This document shows, one piece after another, positions 1-11,100 of a DNA stretch of 64,000 nucleotides. A program made the position numbers and the translations under genes. The notes beneath the pieces are model-generated. The model saw only the letters and a program-made list of their open reading frames with translations. It had not been told where the DNA came from and ran no database searches. How positions within the stretch are numbered: the stretch's first letter is position 1; the number at the start of each line of letters is the position of its first letter. Origin of the DNA: Ferrimonas sediminicola. GTDB taxonomy: Bacteria; Pseudomonadota; Gammaproteobacteria; Enterobacterales; Shewanellaceae. The stretch spans positions 620,001-684,000 of the forward strand of contig NZ_SWCI01000001.1 in NCBI RefSeq assembly GCF_005116715.1, written 5' to 3'.

Positions 1-576
1 CAGGGTGTTGCCCGGCCCGGTATCGAACCCGAGAACCGGCGTATTGTCGCCCGGCAACCAGGTGATGTTGGCGATGCCGCCGATGTTGACGATGATCCGC
101 GGCTTGTCGTCGCTGAACAGGGAGAGGTGGAAGGCAGGAACCAGGGGGGCCCCCTGCCCCCCCAGGGCGATATCCTTGCGACGGAAATCTGCTACCACAT
201 CGATGCCGGTTTCCACCGCCATGGTGTTGGGATCCCCCAGCTGCAGGCTGAAGCCGTTGAGGCCTTCGGGTTGGTGGCGCACCGTCTGACCGTGGCTGCC
301 GATGGCGCGGATATCCTCAGGTGCCAGGCCGCTTTTGGCCAGGAGCCCGTGCACCGCCTGGGCAAAGGCCCGGCCCACCTGGCGGTCCACATGGCCGAGT
401 CGGTTAACCTCATCCTCTCCGGTGCTGCAGAGTCGATGCAGCTGTTCCAGCAGGTGGGGGTCATACTCATGGGTATGACTGGCCACCATCACCGGATGAC
501 CGCTCTGAAACTCCACCAGCACCGCATCGATGCCATCCATGCTGGTGCCCGACATCAGGCCTATGTATCTGCTCAT
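1..576 (-). CDS. anmK: Anhydro-N-acetylmuramic acid kinase, C-terminus cut by window edge
   Basis: Phosphorylates 1,6-anhydro-MurNAc to MurNAc-6-P during peptidoglycan recycling in the cytoplasm. The first 192 residues are present. The N-terminus reads [19 protein letters not shown], the family's ATP-binding signature, and later [15 protein letters not shown] and NIGGIAN are seen. The rest lies beyond position 1. The ATG overlaps the stop codon of the MepM-like gene (ATGA, 4 nt), so the two are translationally coupled in one cell-wall operon. The ORF is open to the edge and shows no damage. Confidence 0.96.
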   Translation of the reverse strand, partial: MSRYIGLMSGTSMDGIDAVLVEFQSGHPVMVASHTHEYDPHLLEQLHRLCSTGEDEVNRLGHVDRQVGRAFAQAVHGLLAKSGLAPEDIRAIGSHGQTVRHQPEGLNGFSLQLGDPNTMAVETGIDVVADFRRKDIALGGQGAPLVPAFHLSLFSDDKPRIIVNIGGIANITWLPGDNTPVLGFDTGPGNTL

Positions 577-1898
577 TGCATTGCCACCATAACTTGCTGA
601 CGGTGTTTCAGCAGCGCCAGCTGCTCCTCGGCCCGGACCAGGAAAGCGGCCCTCTCCTTGCGGGCGATGTCCGCCGCTTCCGGCAGCGTGACCTTGCGGG
701 GATTGCGATGTACGCCGTTGACCAGGAACTCGTAATGGAGGTGGGCCCCGGTGACCCGGCCGGTGGCACCCAGCAGACCGATGGTCTGCCCCTGACGCAC
801 CCGCTGACCCTGTTTCACCTTGCGTTTGCTCAGGTGCAGGTACTTGGTGACGTACTTGCCACCGTGCTGGATGAAGACGTAGTTGCCATTGAGCTTATTG
901 TAGGCCGACCTGGTCACTTTGCCGTCGCCGGCCGCCATGATGGGGGTGCCCACCGGGGCCACATAGTCGGTGCCGTTGTGGGGGCGGACCCGCTTGGTAA
1001 CCGGGTGCAGCCGCCTTGGGTTGAAGTTGGAACTGACGTAGTTGAACTGCACCGGCGCCCTCAAAAACGCCTTGCGCATCGCCTTGCCCTTGTCGGAGTA
1101 ATAGTTGCCGTCACTGTGGCGCACCGCCCTGAAGGTGTCTCCCTGATTGGTGAACTCCGCCGCCAGGATCTTGCCGTCGGAGACATAGTGACCATCGATA
1201 AACTCCTCCTCGTAGAGCACCGCGAAGCGGTCTCCCTGGCGGATGTCCAGGGCAAAGTCGATGTCCCAGCCGAAGATGCCGGCCAGGCTCATGATCTGGT
1301 TGGGGCTCATGCCGGCGCCGATACCGGCGTTCCAGAAGTTGCTGTCGATCACCGCCGAGGCGAAGGCGGTGCGCAGCTCCACCTCCTTGCTTTCCATCCA
1401 CTCCCGGTAGCCGTCGCCGTCGGCGGCGATCAGCAGGGTGGTGCGGGCGTCGATGGCGTATTTCAGTTGCTTGAGATCGCCCAGTGCATCGCGTCCCAGC
1501 AGGATCTCCTGGCCGGGCATCACCTTGGTGAGCCGTTTGCCGGCTTCACTCAACTGGGTGATGCGGTAAAGCTGCTGGGGGCTGAGGCCGGCGCGGTCGA
1601 ACAGCTTTGCCAGGCTGTCCCCCGGCTGAACGGTGAAACTGCGCCACTCCAGGGAGGCGCCCCCTTCGCTGCCGTTCTGGGAGGGGGGCAGTTCCAGGGG
1701 AAGCGGCAGGCGCTGGTGGATGGGAAGCGGAGTGTGGAAGTCGGCGGCCAGGTCGCTGCCGGAGGGGAGCAGCAAGCTCACCAGCATCAGCAGCAGGGCA
1801 GATGTCAAACCGATCCTGTGGGGGCGCGGCAGCACCTTCAGGGTGCCGACAACGCCGGTAAGTAGCCTGGAATTACGGCGCTTTTTCTCTCTGATCAT
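573..1898 (-). CDS. mepM: MepM-like M23 murein DD-endopeptidase
   Basis: Peptidoglycan hydrolase expected to cleave D,D-crosslinks so that new glycan strands can be inserted; it acts in the periplasm, tethered by one N-terminal helix ([15 protein letters not shown]). Order of domains: membrane anchor, LysM/OapA-like segment ([18 protein letters not shown]), central Csd3-like domain, then peptidase M23 with zinc ligands in RPHNGTDY and GAHLHYEF. About 441 aa if started at the ATG at 1898; an in-frame TTG at 1928 would add ten residues but has no ribosome site, and the ATG itself has only a poorly spaced AAAGAG, so the start is uncertain. The tyrS/mepM/anmK order is common in related bacteria. 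Confidence 0.93.
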   Translation of the reverse strand: MIREKKRRNSRLLTGVVGTLKVLPRPHRIGLTSALLLMLVSLLLPSGSDLAADFHTPLPIHQRLPLPLELPPSQNGSEGGASLEWRSFTVQPGDSLAKLFDRAGLSPQQLYRITQLSEAGKRLTKVMPGQEILLGRDALGDLKQLKYAIDARTTLLIAADGDGYREWMESKEVELRTAFASAVIDSNFWNAGIGAGMSPNQIMSLAGIFGWDIDFALDIRQGDRFAVLYEEEFIDGHYVSDGKILAAEFTNQGDTFRAVRHSDGNYYSDKGKAMRKAFLRAPVQFNYVSSNFNPRRLHPVTKRVRPHNGTDYVAPVGTPIMAAGDGKVTRSAYNKLNGNYVFIQHGGKYVTKYLHLSKRKVKQGQRVRQGQTIGLLGATGRVTGAHLHYEFLVNGVHRNPRKVTLPEAADIARKERAAFLVRAEEQLALLKHRQQVMVAMQ

Positions 1899-2034
1899 CT
1901 CTTTGTGAAGGTCATTCCCCAAAAACAATGGGGATTTGGCCGGAACCGCCTAGTCTACACCCTTTCCTTTATTCTGCCTAACCAGTAACATTGACCTCTT
2001 TGTTGAAAGTTGAAACACCGTCGGAGTGGCCTTG

Positions 2035-3222
2035 ATGAGTGAGTTGGAACGGGCACTGGCAGAGATTCGCCGTGGTACCGAAGAGATCCTTGTAGAAGAG
2101 GAACTGGTTGAGAAGCTGAAGCAGGGTAAGCCCCTGAAGGTGAAACTGGGCGCGGATCCCACGGCTCCGGATATCCACCTGGGTCACACGGTGATCCTCA
2201 ACAAGCTGCGTCAGTTCCAGGAGCTGGGTCACGAGGTGATCTTCCTGATTGGGGACTTCACCGGCATGGTCGGCGATCCCTCCGGCAAGAACAGCACCCG
2301 CCCGCCGCTCACCGAGGACCAGGTGCTGGCCAACGCCGAGACCTACAAGGAGCAGGTGTTCAAGATCCTGGATCCGGCCAAGACCCGCATCGAGTTTAAC
2401 TCAAGATGGTTGGGGGATATGGGCGCCGCCGGCATGCTGAAACTGGCCTCCAAGCAGACCGTGGCCCGGATGCTGGAGCGTGACGATTTCAAGAAGCGCT
2501 ATGCCAGCGGCCAGTCCATCGCCATCCATGAGTTCATGTATCCGCTGCTGCAGGGCTGGGATTCCGTGGCCCTGGAGGCCGACGTGGAGCTGGGCGGTAC
2601 CGATCAGAAGTTCAACCTGCTGATGGGCCGTGAGCTGCAGAAGGAGGAGGGGCAGCGCCCGCAGACGGTGATCACCATGCCTCTGCTGGTGGGACTGGAT
2701 GGGGTCAAGAAGATGTCCAAGTCCGCCAATAACTACATCGGCGTCTCCGAACCCGCCAACGAGATGTTCGGCAAGATCATGTCCATCTCCGATGATCTGA
2801 TGTGGAACTACTACGAACTGCTCTCCTTCCGTCCCCTGGAGGAGATCGCGGGGCTCAAGAGCGAAATGGCGGCCGGCGCCAACCCCCGTGACATCAAGAT
2901 TGCCCTGGCCAAGGAGATCATCGCCCGCTTCCACGATGAGGCGGCGGCGGAAGCGGCCCACCAGGATTTCATCCAGCGTTTCCAGAAAAACGCCATCCCC
3001 GATGAGATGCCTGAGGTGAGTCTGCAGGCCGGTGTGGGCATCGCCAACCTGCTTAAAGACGCCAACCTGGTGGGATCCACCAGTGACGCCATGCGGATGA
3101 TTCGCCAGGGTGCGGTGAAGATCGACGGTGAAAAGGTCGAGGACACCAAGCTGGTGCCCGAAACCGGCACCGCCGTCTACCAGGTGGGCAAGCGCAAGTT
3201 TGCCCGGGTTACCCTGGCGTAA
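2035..3222 (+). CDS. tyrS: Tyrosyl-tRNA synthetase
   Basis: Charges tRNA-Tyr with tyrosine. About 395 aa, the size of the non-E. coli TyrZ-like branch. The class I signature appears as HLGHT near residue 46 and the KMSKS loop as KKMSKSANN near residue 226; a C-terminal S4 RNA-binding domain follows (around residues 335-395). The ATG at 2035 is preferred because GGAG lies 8 nt upstream; a GTG at 2026 overlaps that ribosome site. It is divergent from the mepM-anmK operon and is followed by a strong terminator, so it is a single-gene unit. Confidence 0.97.
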   Translation: MSELERALAEIRRGTEEILVEEELVEKLKQGKPLKVKLGADPTAPDIHLGHTVILNKLRQFQELGHEVIFLIGDFTGMVGDPSGKNSTRPPLTEDQVLANAETYKEQVFKILDPAKTRIEFNSRWLGDMGAAGMLKLASKQTVARMLERDDFKKRYASGQSIAIHEFMYPLLQGWDSVALEADVELGGTDQKFNLLMGRELQKEEGQRPQTVITMPLLVGLDGVKKMSKSANNYIGVSEPANEMFGKIMSISDDLMWNYYELLSFRPLEEIAGLKSEMAAGANPRDIKIALAKEIIARFHDEAAAEAAHQDFIQRFQKNAIPDEMPEVSLQAGVGIANLLKDANLVGSTSDAMRMIRQGAVKIDGEKVEDTKLVPETGTAVYQVGKRKFARVTLA

Positions 3223-3238
3223 GGCTTCGCCGACACTG

Positions 3239-3263
3239 AGCCGCCCGCCCGGGCGGCTTTTTT
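3239..3263 (+). terminator. Rho-independent terminator of tyrS
   Basis: AGCCGCCC and GGGCGGCT form a perfect 8-bp stem with a 4-nt loop, followed by six T residues. Confidence 0.92.
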
Positions 3264-3338
3264 GTGTCCGTTCGGCGGATGAGCCACTTTCACCCGACTC
3301 GGGTATGATCGGGCTAGGGCGGCAACTGGGGAGGCAGT

Positions 3339-3722
3339 GTGTGGCAGAGTAACTGGCAAACGGCGATGATGGGGGCCCTGGTCGGTCTGAGCGCGGTGGC
3401 GCTCTCCCTGCCGATGTTGGCGCTGACCCAGGAGCTCGGGGCGCTGTTGCCCGTGCCCCACTGCTATGCCGTGTCGGTGATCGCTGATGCCCTGCTGGCC
3501 TACGCGCCCATGTGGCTGCTGCTGGCCTGGTTCAGCTATCGCCTGGTCACCCTGGAGGCGGGCGCGTGGATGCTGGTGGGGTCTGCGGCGGCCGCCTATC
3601 TGGCACTGCCGCTGCTGGTGGGCAGTCATTGGTATCTGGCCAGCTGGATCTGGTCCCAGCCCTCCGCCCTGATGGCCCAGCTGCTGGGGGTCTCTCTGGG
3701 GCAGTGGCTGGCCCGGCGCTGA
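3339..3722 (+). CDS. Small integral membrane protein, unrecognised
   Basis: 127 aa with about four hydrophobic helices (near residues 10-30, 45-65, 72-95 and 105-122), so probably an inner-membrane protein. The GTG at 3339 has GGGGAGG just upstream; an internal ATG at 3366 is an alternative. It is convergent with the NTF2-like gene, with no space between the two stop codons (3722/3723). I do not recognise a family and no catalytic motif is visible. Confidence 0.75.
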   Translation: MWQSNWQTAMMGALVGLSAVALSLPMLALTQELGALLPVPHCYAVSVIADALLAYAPMWLLLAWFSYRLVTLEAGAWMLVGSAAAAYLALPLLVGSHWYLASWIWSQPSALMAQLLGVSLGQWLARR

Positions 3723-4250
3723 TCACTGGCTGGCCAGCTGGTCCCTCATGGCGTCGTAATCCAGCAAATCCAGGTGCTTCTTGATCCGCTTCTCCTCCAT
3801 ATCCAGCTCCAGGGTGGTGACCCCGGGGATGGTCAGCTCGATGGTCTGTCCCGGTTTGCCAAACAGGTCGCCCCGACTGCGGTAACGGTAGGTGCCGATC
3901 AGCACCACCAGGGAGCCGGAGTGGAAGATGTGGTCCGGCTCGAAACTGTAGGCAAGGGTGTAGACATGGATGCGCCTGAGGAAGGTGAGGATGTCGGTGG
4001 CGCCGTTGACCTTCTTACCTGCGGTCTTGTCCTCGAACTCGGTCTCCCTGCTGTAGAAGCGATTGAGGGTGTTGTAGTTGCGTTCGGTCAGGGCCTGGAT
4101 GTACTCCCGGGCCAGTCGGATCGCTTCCGGCACCTGGGGCTCGGCGGCCTCATCACTCTGCGGTTCATCGGGAACGATGTCGGCGCCGGCGGCCTGGGCC
4201 GTCAGCGGCAACAGCAGGACTAGAACAATTCCGAAGACCAACGCTGGCAC
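3723..4250 (-). CDS. Exported NTF2/SnoaL-like protein
   Basis: 175 aa with an N-terminal signal peptide (VLVLLLPLTAQAAGA, cleavage near residue 22) and an acidic linker. The C-terminal 125 residues have the pattern of a cone-shaped NTF2/SnoaL-like domain (AREYIQALTERNYNTLNRFY, then strands ending VTTLELDMEEKRIKKHLDLLDY). A periplasmic location is expected; the ligand or partner is unknown. The GTG start at 4250 shares one base with the TAG stop of the upstream TRIC-family gene, so the two are probably cotranscribed and translationally coupled. Confidence 0.8.
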   Translation of the reverse strand: MPALVFGIVLVLLLPLTAQAAGADIVPDEPQSDEAAEPQVPEAIRLAREYIQALTERNYNTLNRFYSRETEFEDKTAGKKVNGATDILTFLRRIHVYTLAYSFEPDHIFHSGSLVVLIGTYRYRSRGDLFGKPGQTIELTIPGVTTLELDMEEKRIKKHLDLLDYDAMRDQLASQ

Positions 4251-4882
4251 TACTCCTCCTTGGACGGTTCGTTAAGTTCGAAGGCGGGCAGAGACAGGTG
4301 CCAGTAGATGGCGGAGACCCGGATCACCAGGGCGCCGGCCATGGCGATCACCATCGCCGGGATCTGCGCCATACCCATTTGAATGGAGAGTGTATACAAA
4401 ATTCCGCCTGCGATGGAAGCGGTGGCGTAGATCTCCTTGCGCAGCACCAGTGGTACCTCTCGGCAGAGCAGATCGCGGATCATTCCACCCACCACGCCAG
4501 TCATCACCCCCATCATCACCGCGATCAGCGGAGAGGCGCCAAAACTCAGCGCCTTCTGGGCACCGATGACGGTGAACAAGGCCAGCCCGAAGGCGTCGGC
4601 CAGCTGAAACCACATGCCGGACAGGCGCCTGGGACAGCGCACCAGGGTCATCACCAGCAGGGCGGTGACCAGCACCACCCAGATGTAGTTGGTGTCATGG
4701 ATCCAGAATACCGGGGTGGCGCCGAGGATGGTGTCGCGGACGGTGCCACCCCCGATGGCGGTGACCGCCGCCAGCACGGAGACCCCGAAGGGATCCATCC
4801 TCAGCCGACCGGCGGCCAGGGCTCCGGAGACGGCGAACACGGCGGTGCCAAACAGGTCGGCATAGTAGACGAAATGGGTCAC
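4250..4882 (-). CDS. TRIC/UPF0126-family membrane protein
   Basis: 210 aa, two tandem repeats of the UPF0126 (YicG/YadS) fold: each half carries a glycine-rich motif, [13 protein letters not shown] in the first and [13 protein letters not shown] in the second. About seven membrane helices are predicted by eye. Prokaryotic members are described as trimeric cation channels; others have been linked to glycine uptake, so the substrate is open. It overlaps by one base with the exported NTF2-like gene downstream. Confidence 0.88.
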   Translation of the reverse strand: MTHFVYYADLFGTAVFAVSGALAAGRLRMDPFGVSVLAAVTAIGGGTVRDTILGATPVFWIHDTNYIWVVLVTALLVMTLVRCPRRLSGMWFQLADAFGLALFTVIGAQKALSFGASPLIAVMMGVMTGVVGGMIRDLLCREVPLVLRKEIYATASIAGGILYTLSIQMGMAQIPAMVIAMAGALVIRVSAIYWHLSLPAFELNEPSKEE

Positions 4883-4904
4883 GGTTCAGTTCCCTAGATG
4901 GAGA

Positions 4905-5867
4905 TTAGAGAGGACCACTGAGGGCCATGGCCAGCGCGCCGCCGCCCAGGAGCAACAGGGTGAGCCACAGCCATCGAGCCAACTGCAGCAGCTTGTCGGC
5001 CCGCAGCAGATGGTGCGCCCCCGGAGGGCGATCCGGCCCCAGTCTCGGACGCGGCAGGCGCCGCTCCTCCAACATCCAGGGGCCCCCCAGTTGGGCACCG
5101 AGATGATGGGCCATGGCGATCTGGGGCCAGTGGACACCGCCAGGCTGGGGCTCCTTGAGTTCCTGGAGCTCCCGCCAGCCCGCCAGGGGACGGCCATAGA
5201 GGCTCAGGGTCAGGGCCAACAGGGCATTGACCGGCAACTGCAGCCAGTGACTGATCCTGGCGATCCCCTGGCCGAAGAAGCGGGTGCGCCCTTTCAGCGG
5301 TGTCCACTGCCGGGCCAGCTGCAGTATCAGCCAGACGGCCAAGGCCGGAACCAGTCCCAGCAGGGGGTAGAACAGCAGCCAGCTGAAGGTGGTGCCGGCT
5401 TCATGAACCAGGCGGCTCTCGATGCCCGCCTTGACCAGGCCCACTTCGCTGAGGTTGTCGGTACGCCTCAGGGTAAAGGGGGCCAGGGTCTGCCTGGCCC
5501 GACCCTTGTGGCCGGCCTGAAGCTGGTGGACCAGGGCGCGATGCTCCAGCTGCTGGGTGCGCCCGGGCAGGCACAGGGCGATTAGCAGGATATGGAACGG
5601 CTCGGGATAGGCCGCCAGGCTCACCAGGGCCCACGACAGGCCGACGGCGGGCACCAGGATGATCATCAGGGAGAGGATACCCGCCAGCCGCTGCTGGGCA
5701 CCATCCCGGTAGGGGTGGATCACCTTGTCGGCGATGGCATCCGCCAGCGTGGCCAACCGGTGGCTCAGCAGCCAGCGATCCGGCAGCTGCTGGTTGACCA
5801 GCACGGCGATCCCCAGTATCAGCGGGGGGGCCAGCCAGGGGTAGAGGGGGCCCAGCAGCGTCTGCAT
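4905..5867 (-). CDS. CobD/CbiB-family membrane protein
   Basis: 320 aa, membrane protein with about five helices. The family includes adenosylcobinamide-phosphate synthase, which attaches aminopropanol to adenosylcobyric acid. The segment HRLATLADAIADKV near residue 36, KAGIESRLVHEAGTTFSWL mid-protein and a conserved-looking C-terminus (AMAHHLGAQLGGP) fit the family. No other cobalamin genes are nearby, so a true B12 role is uncertain. The ATG shares one base with the TGA of mtnN (TGATG), indicating coupling to it; the same pairing with mtnN is, as I recall, common in Shewanella relatives. Confidence 0.8.
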   Translation of the reverse strand: MQTLLGPLYPWLAPPLILGIAVLVNQQLPDRWLLSHRLATLADAIADKVIHPYRDGAQQRLAGILSLMIILVPAVGLSWALVSLAAYPEPFHILLIALCLPGRTQQLEHRALVHQLQAGHKGRARQTLAPFTLRRTDNLSEVGLVKAGIESRLVHEAGTTFSWLLFYPLLGLVPALAVWLILQLARQWTPLKGRTRFFGQGIARISHWLQLPVNALLALTLSLYGRPLAGWRELQELKEPQPGGVHWPQIAMAHHLGAQLGGPWMLEERRLPRPRLGPDRPPGAHHLLRADKLLQLARWLWLTLLLLGGGALAMALSGPL

Positions 5868-6565
5868 CAGCGGTTGAGCTTATCCAGCATGGCGATCACC
5901 ACCTTGGCGGAGTGCTCACCGGCCTTGACGATAAAACTGTCGAAATCCACCGCGGAATCGTCGTTGGCGTTATCGGAGATGGCCCGAATTACCACGAAGG
6001 GCAGGTCGAACTGCTGACAGGTCTGGGCGATGGAGGCGGCCTCCATCTCACAGGCGGCCATGGCCGGGAAGTGGGAGAGCATCACCTTGGTGCGCTCGGG
6101 ATCGGCGATGAAGCTGTCGCCGGTGCAGATCAGGCCCTGGATCGCCTTCACCTCACCCACCTCGGCGATGGCGGCCTTGGCGGCGTCCACCAGATCCTGA
6201 GCGGGGAGGAAGGCGGCGGGCTGGCTGGGCAGTTGACCCATCTCGTAGCCAAAGGCGGTGACGTCCACATCGTGGTAGCGCACCTCGCTGGAGATCACCA
6301 CGTCACCGATGGCCAGATTGTGGGCGAAGCCGCCGGCGGAGCCGGTGTTGATCACCGCATCGGGGGCGAAACGCTCCACCAGCAGGGTGGTGGCGATGGC
6401 GGCGGTGACCTTGCCGATGCCGGAGCGGGTCACTACCACCTCGGTCCCATTGAGGGTACCGGAGTAGAACTCGATATTGGCGATGGTGGTGACGGTCAGG
6501 TCGTCGATGTGGCTGCGCAGCAGGGCAACTTCCTGCTCCATGGCGCCGATAATTCCGATCTTCAT
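5867..6565 (-). CDS. mtnN: 5'-methylthioadenosine/S-adenosylhomocysteine nucleosidase
   Basis: Hydrolyses MTA, SAH and 5'-deoxyadenosine to adenine plus the ribosyl moiety; needed for methionine salvage, removal of SAH and AI-2 synthesis. 232 aa, the length of the E. coli enzyme, when started at the ATG at 6565. Catalytic residues are in MEQEV (Glu12), CEMEAASI (Glu near 173) and AISDNAN (Asp near 196). The in-frame extension upstream to 6661 lacks family similarity and crosses a terminator region, so it was rejected. Confidence 0.96.
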   Translation of the reverse strand: MKIGIIGAMEQEVALLRSHIDDLTVTTIANIEFYSGTLNGTEVVVTRSGIGKVTAAIATTLLVERFAPDAVINTGSAGGFAHNLAIGDVVISSEVRYHDVDVTAFGYEMGQLPSQPAAFLPAQDLVDAAKAAIAEVGEVKAIQGLICTGDSFIADPERTKVMLSHFPAMAACEMEAASIAQTCQQFDLPFVVIRAISDNANDDSAVDFDSFIVKAGEHSAKVVIAMLDKLNR

Positions 6566-6654
6566 CTTGGGCTTATCTGTATCCGGGGAAAAGTGTGGCG
6601 GGCAGTGTAGCATAAGCGCACCGGAAATTAGCCCCTTTTGGAGGGCCGGACGGC

Positions 6655-6686
6655 CAAACAAAAGGGGCGGCCATGGCCGCCCCTCG
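6655..6686 (-). terminator. Terminator downstream of gltD
   Basis: A perfect 22-nt palindrome at 6663-6684 (centre CCATGG) forms a GC-rich stem. Read on the minus strand it is followed by TTTTG, so it ends the gltBD transcript before mtnN. Confidence 0.85.
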
Positions 6687-6703
6687 CAGTAGGGATCCCA
6701 GGA

Positions 6704-8128
<1,425 letters not shown>

Positions 8129-11100
8129 TTAACTTGCCTTGACCTGCAACTGCTGGCTCTGCTCCAGCGCCATCAACTCGCCCAACTGACTCGCCCTGGG
8201 TTTGACGATACGGAACCTGGGCAGCCAGTTGGTGAAGTCTTCGAGTATCTCGGCGGCACGCTCGGAACCGGTGGTCTCCAGGTGCTCCTCCAGTAGGCGT
8301 TTGAGGTGCAGCTGCACCATCGGCTCCACCACAGGCAGCGCCTCGACCAGCTCCTTGTTGAGACGGCGATCCAGATAGTTTTTCTGGTCGAAGACGTAGG
8401 CAAAACCACCGGTCATGCCGGCACCGAAGTTCACCCCGGTGCGGCCCAGCACCATCACTACGCCGCCGGTCATATATTCACAGCCGTTGTCGCCACAGCC
8501 CTCGATAACCGCCACCGCGCCGGAGTTGCGCACCCCGAAGCGCTCTCCGGCGGTGCCGGCGGCAAACAGCTTGCCTCCGGTGGCGCCGTAGAGACAGGTG
8601 TTGCCGATGATGGCGGACTGGTGGCTGCGGTAGGCCACCCCGGGCGGCGGGGTGATCACCAGCCGCCCGCCGGTCATCCCCTTGCCCACGTAATCGTTGG
8701 CGTCACCGGCCAGGGTCAGGTGCATCCCCTCGACGTTCCACACGCCGAAACTCTGGCCGGCGGAGCCGTTGAAGCGGATGTCCAGCGGCGACTCCCGCAG
8801 CCCCTGGTTGCCCCACTTGGCGGCAATGTAGCCGGAGAGGGAGGCGCCGACACTGCGATCGGTGTTCTGCAGGGTCAGCTGCCAGCCGGCGCTCTGACGG
8901 GCGTCTACCGCCTGCTTGGCCAGCTCCAGCAACTGCTGGTTCTTCAGGCCCTTGTCATCCGGGTGGTTGCGCTCGGTGCAGAACAGTTCGGTATCGCTGC
9001 CTGCGGGCTGACTGGCCAGCACCGGGGAGAGATCCAGCTTCGACTGGCGAGGGGTGTCGCCGGGCAGCTGGGTCATCAGATCGGTGCGACCGATGAGCTG
9101 GTTGAACTCGGTCACCCCCAGTTGGGCCATGTAACGGCGCAGATCCTCGGCGACGAAGCGGAAGAAGTTCTCTACCTTCTCCGGGGTACCGTTGTAGTGG
9201 TTGCCGCGCAGATCCTCCCGCTGGGTGGCCACGCCGGTGGCGCAGTTGTTCAGGTGGCAGATACGCAGGTATTTGCACCCCAAGGCAATCATCGGCGCGG
9301 TACCGAAGCCGAAGCTTTCGGCCCCCAGCAGGGCGGCCTTGACCACATCCAGGCCGGTCTTGAGGCCGCCGTCCACCTGCAGGCGCACCTTGTGGCGCAG
9401 GCCGTTGGCCACCAGCGCCTGCTGCACCTCGGCCAGGCCCAGCTCCCAGGGGGAGCCGGCGTAGTGGATGGAGGTGATCGGGCTGGCGCCGGTGCCGCCG
9501 TCGTAGCCGGAGACGGTGATCATGTCGGCGTTGGCCTTGGCCACGCCACAGGCGATGGTGCCGATGCCGGGTTCGGACACCAGCTTCACCGAGACGCGCG
9601 CCTTGGGATTCACCTGCTTGAGATCGAAGATAAGCTGAGCCAGATCCTCGATGGAGTAGATGTCGTGGTGCGGCGGCGGGGAGATCAGGGTCACGCCGGG
9701 GCGCGAGTAGCGCAGGGTGGCGATCTCGGTGCTCACCTTGTTGCCGGGCAGCTGGCCACCCTCGCCGGGCTTTGCTCCCTGGGCGACCTTGATCTGGATG
9801 ACGTCGGCGCTCATCAGGTAGGCGGCGGTGACACCGAAACGGCCTGAGGCCACCTGCTTGATGCGGCTGTTGCCCGGGCCGTTGAAGCGGCGGGGATCCT
9901 CGCCGCCCTCTCCGGAGTTGGAGTGGCCGCCGAGGCGGTTCATAGCGATGGCCAGGGCTTCGTGCGCCTCTGGCGACAGGGCGCCGATACTCATGGCGGC
10001 CGTGTCGAAACGCCAGAACAGCTTGTCGGCACCCTCCACCTGCTCCAGCGCCAGCCCCTGCTCGGGCGGGCTCAGCGTCAGCAGATCCCTCAGGGTGGCG
10101 ACGGGACGGTTGTCCACCAGCTGACAGTAGTGGTCGTAATCCTTCTGGTTGCCGCTGGCCACCGCTTTCTGCAGCGCCTGGACTACGTCGGGGTTGAAGC
10201 AGTGGTATTCACCGCCGTGGACAAACTTGAGCAAGCCGCCGTGGCCCAGGGGCTGGCGTGCCTTGAAGGCGGCCTGGTGCAGCCGCTTCTGATCCTGCTC
10301 CAGATCGTCGAAGTCGGCACCCTGGATTCGGGCGGTGACGCCGTGGAAGCAGAGGTCGATCACCTCGCTGCCGAGGCCGACGGCCTCGAACAGGCGACTG
10401 CAGCGGTAGCTGGCGATGGTGCTGATCCCCATCTTGGAGAGGATCTTCTGCAACCCCTTGTCGATGCCGGCTCGGTAGCCCAGCAGAAGGTCGCGCAGCT
10501 CCGCTTCCTCACCCTGCTGGCGGGCCAGGGCGTCGATGGACTCATAGGCCAGGTAGGGGTAGATGGCGGTGGCACCGAAACCCAGAAGCACGGCGAAATG
10601 GTGGGGATCGCGGGCGGAGCCGGTCTCCACCAGGATGTTGGTATCGCAGCGCAGGTTGGTATCCACCAGGCGCTTTTGGACCGCGCCGACGGCCATGGCG
10701 GCAGGCACCACCAGCTTGTCCTTGGCCAGTTTGCGATCGGACAGCACCACCATGGTGGCGCCTTCGCGGGCGGCGGTCTCCGCCTCGGTACACAGGCGGC
10801 AGAGCGCCTGCTTCAGCCCCTCGCTCTCATCGTAGTTGAGATCCAGGGAGACCGAGCGGTAGTGGTCATTGTCCAGGGCCATCAACTGAGCAAAGTCGGA
10901 GTAGAGCAGCACCGGCGAGTCGAAGATCACCCGGTTGGCATGGCCGGTGGTCTCGTTGAACAGGTTCTGCTCCTTGCCGATGCAGGTGGCCAGGCTCATC
11001 ACATGCTTCTCCCGCAGTGGGTCGATGGCCGGGTTGGTCACCTGGGCAAACTGCTGACGGAAGTAGTCGCAGATGTGGCGCACCTGCTCGGAGAGCACGG

